64,000 bases of DNA from Streptomyces sp. NBC_00464. GTDB taxonomy: Bacteria > Actinomycetota > Actinomycetes > Streptomycetales > Streptomycetaceae. Each line of letters begins with the position of its first letter. Positions within the stretch are counted from its first letter, which is position 1. The DNA is taken from assembly GCF_036013915.1 (NCBI RefSeq), contig NZ_CP107899.1, positions 8,150,001 through 8,214,000 on the forward strand, in the 5' to 3' direction. The notes below the pieces were generated by a model. The model saw only the letters and a program-made list of their open reading frames with translations, ran no database searches and was not told the DNA's origin. The position numbers and the translations under genes are program-made. Below, in pieces: positions 28,534 to 36,431 of this stretch.

Positions 28534-29529
28534 TCATTCCTTGACGCTGCCCGCGGCCAGGCCGGACTGCCAGTACCGCTGGAGCAGCAGGAAGGCCGCC
28601 ACGATCGGCACGATCGTCAGCAGGGAGCCGGTGATGATGAGGTCGAAGACGGCTTGGCCGCCGGCTGTCTGCGCCTGGGCGTTCCAGGCGTTGAGGCCGA
28701 GGGTCAGCGGGTACCAGTCGGGGTCCTTGATCATGATCAGCGGCAGGAAGTAGTTGTTCCACGTCGCGACCATCGAGAACAGGAGAACGGTGACGGTTCC
28801 CGGCATCAGCAGGGGCAGCGCGATCGTGAAGAAGGTGCGCAACTCGCTGGATCCATCGATCCGCGCGGCCTCCAGGAGCCCGGCAGGGACGGCCTCGGAG
28901 GCGAAGACCCACATGAGGTAGAGCCCGAAGGGTGAGATCAGGGACGGGATGATCACCGCCCAGGGCGTGTTCGTCAGCCCCATGTTGCTGAACATCAGGA
29001 AGGTGGGGACGGCGAGAGCGGTACCGGGGACGGCCACTGCTCCGATGACCACGGCGAACACGGCGCGCCGGCCGGGGAATTCGTACTTCGCGAGGGCGTA
29101 GCCGCCGAGAACGGCCAGAACGGTGGCGCCCCCGGCCCCGAGTGTGACGTACAGCAGTGTGTTGAGGAACCAGCGGACGAACACGCCGTCGTCGTAGGTG
29201 AGGGTGCGGGTGACGTTGTCCCAGAGGTTGAAGTCGTCGGCGAACCACAGGCCGAAGGAGTCGAAGAGCCCTCTCTGGCTCTTCGTGGCGTTGACGACGA
29301 GCCACAGCAGCGGGGCCAGTGTGTAGAGGACGACGACGCCGGTGACAAGGGTCAGCGGGATGCTGGGCCGCGGGTTGAGCGGTGTGTGCGGAGGCCGCCG
29401 GGACTTCCGTGCGGAGCGGCCGCGACGGGGGCGGGCGGTGGCTGACGGCGATGTGCGGGAGGAGCGAGGGCGAGGCCCGGGTGAGGAAGGGGAGGACCCG
29501 GCTGCGCCGGTGGTGAAGGAGGTGGTCAT
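28534..29529 (-). CDS. CUT1 ABC sugar permease (MalG-type)
   Basis: A 331-residue membrane protein. The first 50 residues are Ser/Arg/Pro-rich and low in complexity, an odd extension before the first membrane segment (PLTLVTGVVVLYTLAPLLWLVV). About six segments follow; the EAA loop is LLEAARIDGSSELRTFFTIALPLLMPG. It lies 3 bases after the MalF-type permease gene and is transcribed with it. A shorter start inside the basic extension is possible, but the spacing to the upstream gene favours this one. Confidence 0.9.
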   Translation of the reverse strand: MTTSFTTGAAGSSPSSPGPRPRSSRTSPSATARPRRGRSARKSRRPPHTPLNPRPSIPLTLVTGVVVLYTLAPLLWLVVNATKSQRGLFDSFGLWFADDFNLWDNVTRTLTYDDGVFVRWFLNTLLYVTLGAGGATVLAVLGGYALAKYEFPGRRAVFAVVIGAVAVPGTALAVPTFLMFSNMGLTNTPWAVIIPSLISPFGLYLMWVFASEAVPAGLLEAARIDGSSELRTFFTIALPLLMPGTVTVLLFSMVATWNNYFLPLIMIKDPDWYPLTLGLNAWNAQAQTAGGQAVFDLIITGSLLTIVPIVAAFLLLQRYWQSGLAAGSVKE

Positions 29530-29532
29530 GGG

Positions 29533-30459
29533 TCAGCCCTTCCGCATGCCGCGCAGCTGGACCGCGTAGGCGATGATCGCGGTGATCACGCCCATCACGA
29601 TGGCCACGGTCGCGGCGTAGTTGTGCTGCTGTCCGGCGAAGGACAGCGAGTACGTGTAGAGGTTCGGGGTGAAGTCGTTGGTGATCGCGTTGGGCGCGAG
29701 CTTCTGCAGGATGCTGGGCTCGTTGAACAGCTGGAAGCTGCCGATGACGGAGAAGATCGTGGCGATGACCAGCGCACTGCGGATCGCGGGGAGCTTGATC
29801 GAGGAGATGATCCGCCATTCGCCGGCTCCGTCGATGGCCGCGGCCTCGTAGAGCGAGCGGGGCACGACCTTGAGGGCCGAGTAGAAGATCAGCATGTTGT
29901 AGCCGACGAACTCCCAGGTCACGATGTTGCCGATCGAGGCCAGTACGAGTGAGGGGGAGAGCGGGTCGGGCAGTGACAGGCCGAAGGTGTCGTTGAGGTT
30001 GCCCACCAGCCCGAACTGCGTGCCGTAGATGAAGCCCCACATGAGGCTGGCGACGACGGCCGGAACGGCGTAGGGAAGGAAGACGGCGACGCGGAAGAAC
30101 GACCTCCCGTACAGCCTGCCGCTGTCGATCGCCAGGGCGACCAGCAGGGCGATGCCCAGCATGATCGGGACCTGGACGGCCAGGAAGAGACCGACGCGCC
30201 CCAGCCCTTCCCAGAACTGCGGGTCGGTCACCGCCTGTTGGTAGTTGTCCATGCCCACGAACGACCTGCCGCCGATCATCCGGTCCCGGAAGAGGCTCAG
30301 ATAGGCGGCGTATCCGATCGGTGCGAGGAAGACGAGTGCGAAGACCGCGACGAACGGGCCGACGAATCCCCATCCGGTCAGGCCGTACCGCCCAAGAGGG
30401 CGGCGCCGCCTCGACCGGGGTGGTCGGACTGCCTGGGCGGACGTCGACAGGAGCGTCAT
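29533..30459 (-). CDS. CUT1 ABC sugar permease (MalF-type)
   Basis: A 308-residue membrane protein with about six membrane segments (first at GWGFVGPFVAVFALVFLAPIG) and the EAA loop LYEAAAIDGAGEWRIISSIKLPAIR. First gene of the importer operon. The operator-like palindrome at 30556-30571 lies about 97 bases before the ATG, so uptake is expected to be controlled by the LacI protein encoded at 30861-31901. Confidence 0.92.
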   Translation of the reverse strand: MTLLSTSAQAVRPPRSRRRRPLGRYGLTGWGFVGPFVAVFALVFLAPIGYAAYLSLFRDRMIGGRSFVGMDNYQQAVTDPQFWEGLGRVGLFLAVQVPIMLGIALLVALAIDSGRLYGRSFFRVAVFLPYAVPAVVASLMWGFIYGTQFGLVGNLNDTFGLSLPDPLSPSLVLASIGNIVTWEFVGYNMLIFYSALKVVPRSLYEAAAIDGAGEWRIISSIKLPAIRSALVIATIFSVIGSFQLFNEPSILQKLAPNAITNDFTPNLYTYSLSFAGQQHNYAATVAIVMGVITAIIAYAVQLRGMRKG

Positions 30460-30809
30460 GGTGGTTCCTTGCGTCGTTGAGCGACCGGTCGGGAACGGAG
30501 CGGGGGAGGGGGACCTCAGGGCCGACGGGCCGGGAGAAGACTGGGCCGATGAGCCATGTTTACGTAATCATCGATAGCTGATGGTGGCACCACCCCGAGA
30601 CGGGCGTCAAGCACGATGCGGTAGCGAACGCAGGGGAATTGGGTGACGGCCGAGGGTGTGGTCGTGCCGTGCGGTGATTGAGTGCCCGGGGCACCGGCCC
30701 CTGATGAGGGGGCAACGCCGCAGGTGAGGGGGTGTATCGCGCTGCGGGTCAGGTGCCCGCTCGCGGCGGCGCCGTGAGCCGGGTCAGGGCTCGCGGGCGG
30801 GACGGAGTG
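30460..30809 (-). promoter_or_regulatory. Promoter region of CUT1 operon with LacI operator O1
   Basis: The 401-bp gap between the permease gene and the LacI gene holds the 16-bp palindrome ATGTTTACGTAATCAT at 30556-30571 (14 of 16 symmetric), matching the core TGTTTACG(T/A)(A/G)AACA seen at other promoters of the island. A/T-rich sequence around it fits a promoter. From about 30600 to 30800 nothing further is recognisable. Confidence 0.75.
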
Positions 30810-30841
30810 CGGCCCGCCCCCGTGGATACGCGGGCGGGCCG
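30810..30841 (-). terminator. Terminator after lacI-type gene
   Basis: A perfect 10-bp stem (CGGCCCGCCC / GGGCGGGCCG) with a 12-nt loop starts 20 bases past the LacI stop on the minus strand. Confidence 0.7.
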
Positions 30842-30860
30842 AGGTGTGAACGTACGCCGG

Positions 30861-31901
30861 TCAGGCGGGCGGAGGTGCGGTGCTGGCCCGGACCACGAGA
30901 GTGGGTTCGACGGCGAGGCGGTGCGGGCCGTTGGCGCGGTGCTCGATCTGCTCCAGGAGCAGGGTCACGCAATGCCGCCCCACCACATCGAAGTCCTGGT
31001 GGACCGTGGTCAGCGGCGGCTGGAAGAACCGGGCCTCGGGGACGTCGTCGAAGCCGGCCACGCTGACCTCGTCGGGTACCTTGCGCCCGGCCTCGTGCAT
31101 GGCGCGCAGCACCCCCAGCGCCATCTGGTCATTGGCCGCGAAAACGGCCGTGACGTCGGGAATCTTCGCCAGCGTCCGGCCTGCCAGATAACCGGACTCG
31201 GCGCTCCAGTCCCCGTACAGGGCCGGGTGCAGCGGAGCTCCGGCCGCGACGACGGTGCGCTCCCAGGTCTCGGCGCGCCGCCGGGCGGCGAAGGAGTCCC
31301 GCGGGCCACTGACGTGGTGCACCGTGCGATGCCCCATCTCCAGCAGGTGGGCGACCACGCTCTGCGTGCCGCGGGCCTGGTCGAAGTCGACGTTGGGATA
31401 GCGGTGCCCGGTGTCGCCGTCCGCGACGACGATCGGCATGGTCGGCGGAAGGAGCAGCGACGGTGTGTCGAGCATCTGCGACTCGATCAGCACGATGCCG
31501 TCGACGGACTGGAGCATGAGGTGCCGGAAGGCCTGCTGCACGGCGGCTTCGGTCTGCGCGCGGATACCCATGAAGTTGACGGAGAAGCCGGCCTCGCGTG
31601 CCGCGTCCGCGATGGCGGCGAGCGTCCGTGCGTTGCCGTGCGCGCCGACATCGAAGCTGACCACGCCCAGCGCCCCGAACTTGCCCGTGACCAGCGCACG
31701 AGCCGCCGCGTTGGGGCGGTATCCGAGCGCCTGCATCGCATCCAGCACCTTGGCGCGCGTCGTGGCATCCACGTTGTCGTGGTTGTTGGCCACACGCGAG
31801 ACGGTCTGGGAGGACACTCCCGCCCTCGCCGCGACCTCGGCCATCGAGGGCCACTTCCGGGGCGTGCGTGAGCGGGGTGCTCTCGTCGCCTTCTCCGCCA
31901 C
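30861..31901 (-). CDS. LacI/GalR-family repressor of the arabinogalactan island
   Basis: A 346-residue repressor with a LacI helix-turn-helix (SMAEVAARAGVSSQTVSRVAN, followed by the hinge YRPNAAARALVTG) and a type 1 periplasmic-binding-protein-like sugar domain (ALGVVSFDVGAHGNART ... VDGIVLIES ... VFAANDQMALGVLRAMHEAG ... VSVAGFDDVPEARFFQPPLTTV). The GTG at 31901 has AGAAGG 9 bases upstream; an ATG at 31943 with GGGAG is an alternative that adds 14 residues. Palindromes of the same type lie at 31963 (own promoter) and before the importer, GH43 and GH35 genes, so it is probably an autoregulated repressor relieved by a galactose-containing oligosaccharide. It is flanked by its putative targets on both sides. 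Confidence 0.93.
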   Translation of the reverse strand: MAEKATRAPRSRTPRKWPSMAEVAARAGVSSQTVSRVANNHDNVDATTRAKVLDAMQALGYRPNAAARALVTGKFGALGVVSFDVGAHGNARTLAAIADAAREAGFSVNFMGIRAQTEAAVQQAFRHLMLQSVDGIVLIESQMLDTPSLLLPPTMPIVVADGDTGHRYPNVDFDQARGTQSVVAHLLEMGHRTVHHVSGPRDSFAARRRAETWERTVVAAGAPLHPALYGDWSAESGYLAGRTLAKIPDVTAVFAANDQMALGVLRAMHEAGRKVPDEVSVAGFDDVPEARFFQPPLTTVHQDFDVVGRHCVTLLLEQIEHRANGPHRLAVEPTLVVRASTAPPPA

Positions 31902-31962
31902 AGTCGACCGCCTTCTCTTGAGGCCCGGCGCGGGTGCCCACATGGTGTGCTCCCGCGCTGCA

Positions 31963-31978
31963 ATGTTGACGCAAACAC
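31963..31978 (-). promoter_or_regulatory. LacI operator O2 at the lacI-type promoter
   Basis: ATGTTGACGCAAACAC is a variant of the island palindrome (core TGTTGACGCAAACA) and lies 20 to 60 bases before the possible starts of the LacI gene, where binding would block its own transcription. Confidence 0.65.
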
Positions 31979-32059
31979 GCCGCCCGGTCAAAAACCTGGT
32001 CCGTCTCTGCCTGACTCCTTGACAGTATCCCGCAGCCCTCACACACTTCCGGAAACATC

Positions 32060-32075
32060 GTGTTTACGAAAACAT
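32060..32075 (+). promoter_or_regulatory. LacI operator O3 in lacI/GH43 intergenic region
   Basis: GTGTTTACGAAAACAT carries both half-sites of the island palindrome. It lies 158 bases before the GH43 gene and 85 bases from O2 in the 331-bp divergent gap (31902-32232); looping between O2 and O3 is possible. Bases 32080-32232 show only the ribosome binding region. Confidence 0.75.
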
Positions 32076-32232
32076 TGCGTAGACCCGGTGATCGTTACGG
32101 TCCGGATCGGCCGGCCACATCTCCCCATCGGCCGGTCCTTCAGATGCCCCCACGCTCCGGGCCCCACGCGGTCCGTGGTCCTGCTGTCCGCGCGGAGCGC
32201 CCGGTCCGACGAACACCACGAGGTATCGCGAC

Positions 32233-33678
32233 ATGCGACTCAAGATCTCCGGAAGGGCGGCTCTGTTCTCCGCCCTTGCCGCACTTCTCCTCTCCTTGCT
32301 CACCTCCGTGGGCACCGCCCACGCCGCCGCGGTGACCATCGCCAACGGGACGCAGTTCACGGGATCCGACAACAGTCCCGTGCACGCCCACGGCGGTGGC
32401 GTACTCAAGGTCGGCGCGTACTACTACTGGTTCGGCGAGAACCGCAACGCCGACAACACCTTCCGGTACGTCTCCGCCTACCGCTCCACCGACCTGAAGA
32501 CCTGGGAGTTCCGCAACAACGTCCTGACCGAGGCTTCGGACCCGGAACTGGACTATGCCAACATCGAGCGCCCAAAAGTCGTCTACAACAGCTCCACCCG
32601 GCAGTTCGTGATGTGGATGCACAAGGAGAACGGCTCCGACTACGGCGAGGCGCGAGCCGCGGTCGCCGTGTCCTCCACGGTGGACGGTGACTACACCTGG
32701 CGGGGCAGTTTCCGGCCGCTGGGCCACATGTCCCGGGACATCACGACCTTCGTCGACACCGACGGCACCGGCTACATGATCTCGGCAGCCAACGAGAACG
32801 CGGACCTGCACGTGTACCGGCTGACCGCGGACTACACGGCGGTCGAGTCCCAGGTCCAGAAGCTCTGGGCGGGGCAGTCGCGTGAGGCCCCCGCCATGTT
32901 CGAGCGCGACGGCGTCTACTTCCTCCTCACCTCCGGTGCCACCGGCTGGTCCCCGAACCAGCAGAAGTACGCCACCGCCACCAGCATCACCGGCTCGTGG
33001 AGCGACCTGAAGGACGTGGGCGACCCCACGGCCTACCGGAGCCAGACCGCGTATGTCCTGCCGGTCCAGGGCACCCAGGGCACCGGGTACCTCTACATGG
33101 GGGACCGCTGGGGCAACGCCATGGGCGGCACGGTCTCCGACTCCCAGTACGTCTGGCTGCCGCTGACGTTCCCCAGCAGCACCAGCATGACGATGGACTA
33201 CTCGCCGCAGGTCACCGTCGACACCGCCGCCGGGACCGTGGCCGGTATGAACGTCGCCTGGGAGACGCTGACCGCGCACCAGAGCGGCAAGTGCGCCGAT
33301 GTGTCGAACTACGACTCGGCGGACGGCGCCCAGCTGATTCAGTGGGGGTGCGGCGCAGGCGTCAACCAGGACTTCTGGATCAAGAACCTGGGAACCGGCT
33401 ACGTCCAGATCATGGCCCGGCACAGCGGGAAGTGTCTCGACATCGCCGGTGCGTCGACCGCGGACGGGGCGTGGGCGGTGCAGAACACCTGCAACGGTTC
33501 CGCCTCCCAGCAGTGGAAGGCGCGGACGACGGACGTGGCCGGCTCCGTCGAACTCGTCGCCCGGCACAGCGGAAAGTGCCTCGACGTCGTGAACCAGTCC
33601 AGGGCCGACGGCACCGCTCTTGACCAGTGGACCTGCAACTCGGGCGACAACCAGAAGTGGGAGCGCGCGGCGGCCTGA
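32233..33678 (+). CDS. Secreted GH43-CBM13 exo-beta-1,3-galactanase-like enzyme
   Basis: A 481-residue secreted protein: Sec signal peptide (to about residue 32, SVGTAHA), GH43 five-blade propeller (about 35-345), then a CBM13 ricin B-type trefoil (about 350-480) with three repeats of the ARHSGKCLD...QW type. The HAHGGGVLKVGAYYYWFGE block near the N-terminus matches the GH43 exo-beta-1,3-galactanase branch (subfamily 24). Candidate catalytic residues are Glu218 (SREAPAMF, general acid) and Glu112 (IERPKVV). Gln271 (RSQTAY) would stand in place of the usual base Asp, as reported for characterised galactanases of that branch. It would release galactose or side-chain-bearing oligosaccharides from the beta-1,3-galactan backbone of arabinogalactan. 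Confidence 0.85.
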   Translation: MRLKISGRAALFSALAALLLSLLTSVGTAHAAAVTIANGTQFTGSDNSPVHAHGGGVLKVGAYYYWFGENRNADNTFRYVSAYRSTDLKTWEFRNNVLTEASDPELDYANIERPKVVYNSSTRQFVMWMHKENGSDYGEARAAVAVSSTVDGDYTWRGSFRPLGHMSRDITTFVDTDGTGYMISAANENADLHVYRLTADYTAVESQVQKLWAGQSREAPAMFERDGVYFLLTSGATGWSPNQQKYATATSITGSWSDLKDVGDPTAYRSQTAYVLPVQGTQGTGYLYMGDRWGNAMGGTVSDSQYVWLPLTFPSSTSMTMDYSPQVTVDTAAGTVAGMNVAWETLTAHQSGKCADVSNYDSADGAQLIQWGCGAGVNQDFWIKNLGTGYVQIMARHSGKCLDIAGASTADGAWAVQNTCNGSASQQWKARTTDVAGSVELVARHSGKCLDVVNQSRADGTALDQWTCNSGDNQKWERAAA

Positions 33679-33760
33679 TCGCCCGTGCCCGCAGCGCCGC
33701 CGGTCCCGCTGTACCGTCCGCTGCCGGACCGGCGGCGAACGGGCCACCGCACCGGGCCGC

Positions 33761-33825
33761 CCGTGCCACACCAGAGCCACCCGTGCCACACCCGGGCCGC
33801 CTGGCCTCCGGCCGGGAGGCCCGGG
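33761..33825 (+). repeat. Direct repeat and hairpin between GH43 and GH30 genes
   Basis: CCGTGCCACACC occurs twice (33761-33772 and 33781-33792, 20-bp period). It is followed by a strong imperfect hairpin, CCCGGGCC (33791-33798) to GGCCCGGG (33818-33825), which may terminate or attenuate the GH43 transcript. No LacI-type palindrome was seen in this 240-bp gap. Confidence 0.5.
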
Positions 33826-33918
33826 ATCCGCGGAAGGCCCGGGTGGCACGCGCAGGGTCCCGGTGGCCCTGCCCCTTCCCCCCACCGCTCAGCCTCCGAG
33901 CCTCTCAAGGAGCACTTC

Positions 33919-36366
33919 GTGTTTCCCACCCGCACCCGATCGGATCCCTCAAGGCTCCGGTTCGGTTCCCCCCGCACGCCCCGAAGGGCCACCGCCGCTC
34001 TGGGCGCTGCCACGGCCCTCGCCGTGACCGCGCTCACGGCCGCCGGGCCCGTGCCCGTCCCGGCGATCGCAGCGGAGCCGCCGACCGCGGCGCTCACGAT
34101 CCGCCTCGACCCCAGCTACCAGCACCCGTCCTTCGAGGGCTGGGGCACCGCGCTGGCCTGGTTCGCCCGTGTCACCGGCGGATGGCCCGACGCCCAGCGC
34201 AAACGCCTCGCGGACGATCTCTATGGCGCGGACGGTCTCGGCTTCACCGTCGCCCGCTACAACATCGGTGGTGGCGACAGCCCCGAGACCACCCCCTACA
34301 TGCGGCCCGGCGCGGACGTGCCCGGCTACTGGAGCCGGCCCGGACCGGAGTCCCCCGACTGGTGGGACCCGGACCGGGCGGACCACTGGAACGCCTCCGC
34401 CGACGCGAACCAGCAGTGGTGGCTCTCGGCGGCGAAGGCCCGCGGCGCCACCACCTTCGAGGCGTTCTCCAACTCCGCCCCGTACTTCATGACCAACAGC
34501 CAACTGGCCTCCGGCGCGGCCAACGGCTGGGAGGACAACCTCCGCTCCGACCAGTACGACCGCTTCGCCGGCTACCTGACCGGCTCGCTCCAGCGGGCCC
34601 AGTCCGCCACCGGCGTCACCTTCGACTCCATCTCACCGGTCAACGAGCCCGACACCGACTACTGGCATGCCGGCGGCCGCCAGGAGGGTTCGCACTGGGA
34701 CCCGGCCTCCCAGGCGCGCATGATCACCACCCTGCGCGCCGCGATGGACGCCAAGGGCGTCACGACTCCGATCGCTTCCATGGACGAGACGAACCCGGAG
34801 AAGTTCCGGTCGGACTGGGAGGCATACGCTCCCGCCGTCCGATCCACGGTGGACCGGCTCAACACGCACACGTACGGGACGAACGGCCGCACCGGGGTGC
34901 GGGACATCGCCAAGGGGGAGGCCACACCGCTGTGGATGTCCGAGGTGGACGTCGGCGGCAGTGTCCCGCAGAGCTTCACATCCATGAGTCCCGCGCTCGA
35001 CCTCGCCCAGCGCATCAACGACGACGTGCGCGAGCTGGAGCCGCGCGCCTGGGTCCTGTGGCAGGCGGTCGAGGACTACGAGAACATGACGCCGGCCCAC
35101 GAGAACTCCAACTGGGGACTGATCCAGACGGACTTCACCCCCGACGACGCGGCGACCGAGCCGCTGCGCAAGAACAAGAAGTACTGGGCCATGGCGAACT
35201 ACAGCCGCTTCGTCCGCCCCGGCGCCCGGATCATGAACACCGACGACCCGCAGACCCTGGCCGCGGTCCGGCCGGACGGCGGCGTGGTCGTCGTCCACAC
35301 CAACAGCACCGGCGAGGAGCGCGAAGTCACCCTGAACCTGGACGGCTTCACGACCGCCGCCGACGGACCCGTCGAGCGCTGGACGACCGACGCCACGAAG
35401 AACCTGCAGCGTGATGCCGATGCGGCCGTGGCGGGCCGCACCCTCAAGGCCGTCGTCGGCCCAGGCTCCGTCACCACGTTCGTACTCCCCACGGTCGGCG
35501 GAGTGAACACGACGGCGACGACCGCCCCCACCGGCGCGCCGCGCCAACTGCTCAACGACAACAGCGGCAAGGCCCTCGCCACCGTGAGCGGCGCGAGCAA
35601 CGTCGTGCAGCGCACCTCCGCCCCGGCCGACAGCGCACAGCAATGGACCTTCACCAAGGTGTCCGCCACCGACTGGGGCAGTTCCGCCGCCTACCGCCTC
35701 ACCAACGTCGGGACGGGCAAGGCGCTCTCCGTGTCGGACGGGGTCCTGACCGTCGCGTCGCCCGGATCGTCCACGGCGCAGCAATGGATCCGCTCCACCA
35801 CGGGCGACGGCCACAGCACTCTGATCAACAGCGCCACCGGACAACTGCTGGACGTCACGAACGCCTCGACAGGTGACGGGGCACCCGTCGGCGTCTATCG
35901 GCCCACGACCGGCAGCAACCAGTCCTGGTCCCTGCCCGGCGCGGCGCCGGACGACTGGGGCCCGCTCTCCTTCCGGCACAGTTCCCAGTGTCTCGATGTG
36001 AGCGGCGCGGCGGCCGGCGACGGTGCGGCCGTCGTCCAGTACGGCTGCACCACCGGCACGAACCAGCAATGGTCGCTGCGCTCCACCGGGGGCGGTTATG
36101 CCAACGTCGTCGCCCGCCACAGCGGCAAGTGTCTCGACGTGAGTGACGCGTCCGCATCCGACGGCGCCGAGGTCGTCCAGTACGCCTGCAACGGCGGCCG
36201 GAACCAGGAGTGGGCGGTACGCACGACGAGTGACGGGAACCTCACGCTCACGGCCCGGCACAGTGCCAAGTGCCTGGACGTGAACGGCGGTTCCGTGACA
36301 GCCGGAGCGTCGGTCGTTCAGCGGACCTGCGACGGTGCGGTGAGCCAGCAGCTGCGGCAGGGCTGA
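33919..36366 (+). CDS. Secreted GH30-type endo-beta-1,6-galactanase-like enzyme with CBM13
   Basis: An 815-residue secreted protein. The GTG start has AAGGAG 6 bases upstream; the signal peptide covers about residues 1-50. A (beta/alpha)8 barrel with a beta-sandwich (about 55-530) shows the acid/base Glu243 in SPVNEPDTDYWHAGGRQEG and the nucleophile Glu342 in LWMSEVDVGG. The NEP...YW.AGGRQEG block is typical of bacterial endo-beta-1,6-galactanases now placed in GH30. Two ricin-type modules follow: a divergent one (about 535-670) and a classical CBM13 with three HSxxCLDV...QW repeats (about 680-815). It would cut the beta-1,6-galactan side chains of plant arabinogalactan proteins. The GH43 gene lies directly upstream. 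Confidence 0.87.
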   Translation: MFPTRTRSDPSRLRFGSPRTPRRATAALGAATALAVTALTAAGPVPVPAIAAEPPTAALTIRLDPSYQHPSFEGWGTALAWFARVTGGWPDAQRKRLADDLYGADGLGFTVARYNIGGGDSPETTPYMRPGADVPGYWSRPGPESPDWWDPDRADHWNASADANQQWWLSAAKARGATTFEAFSNSAPYFMTNSQLASGAANGWEDNLRSDQYDRFAGYLTGSLQRAQSATGVTFDSISPVNEPDTDYWHAGGRQEGSHWDPASQARMITTLRAAMDAKGVTTPIASMDETNPEKFRSDWEAYAPAVRSTVDRLNTHTYGTNGRTGVRDIAKGEATPLWMSEVDVGGSVPQSFTSMSPALDLAQRINDDVRELEPRAWVLWQAVEDYENMTPAHENSNWGLIQTDFTPDDAATEPLRKNKKYWAMANYSRFVRPGARIMNTDDPQTLAAVRPDGGVVVVHTNSTGEEREVTLNLDGFTTAADGPVERWTTDATKNLQRDADAAVAGRTLKAVVGPGSVTTFVLPTVGGVNTTATTAPTGAPRQLLNDNSGKALATVSGASNVVQRTSAPADSAQQWTFTKVSATDWGSSAAYRLTNVGTGKALSVSDGVLTVASPGSSTAQQWIRSTTGDGHSTLINSATGQLLDVTNASTGDGAPVGVYRPTTGSNQSWSLPGAAPDDWGPLSFRHSSQCLDVSGAAAGDGAAVVQYGCTTGTNQQWSLRSTGGGYANVVARHSGKCLDVSDASASDGAEVVQYACNGGRNQEWAVRTTSDGNLTLTARHSAKCLDVNGGSVTAGASVVQRTCDGAVSQQLRQG

Positions 36367-36374
36367 CACGAGAG

Positions 36375-36410
36375 GAGCCGGGCTCCGGCCGAAGGGTCGG
36401 AGCCCGGCTC
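36375..36410. terminator. Bidirectional terminator between GH30 and GH35 genes
   Basis: A perfect 13-bp stem (GAGCCGGGCTCCG / CGGAGCCCGGCTC) with a 10-nt loop between the convergent genes. Confidence 0.88.
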
Positions 36411-36431
36411 ATTCCGGTCAGCTGCCGGAGG

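Noticed and set aside
28457-30373. Upstream extension of the CUT1 binding-protein frame (to over 1,000 residues)
   Set aside because: The extension is the shadow of the two permease genes in another frame; the signal peptide and lipobox begin at 28456.
33679-33918. LacI-type palindrome before the GH30 gene
   Set aside because: None found in this gap; GH30 may depend on the GH43 promoter or on an unseen one.
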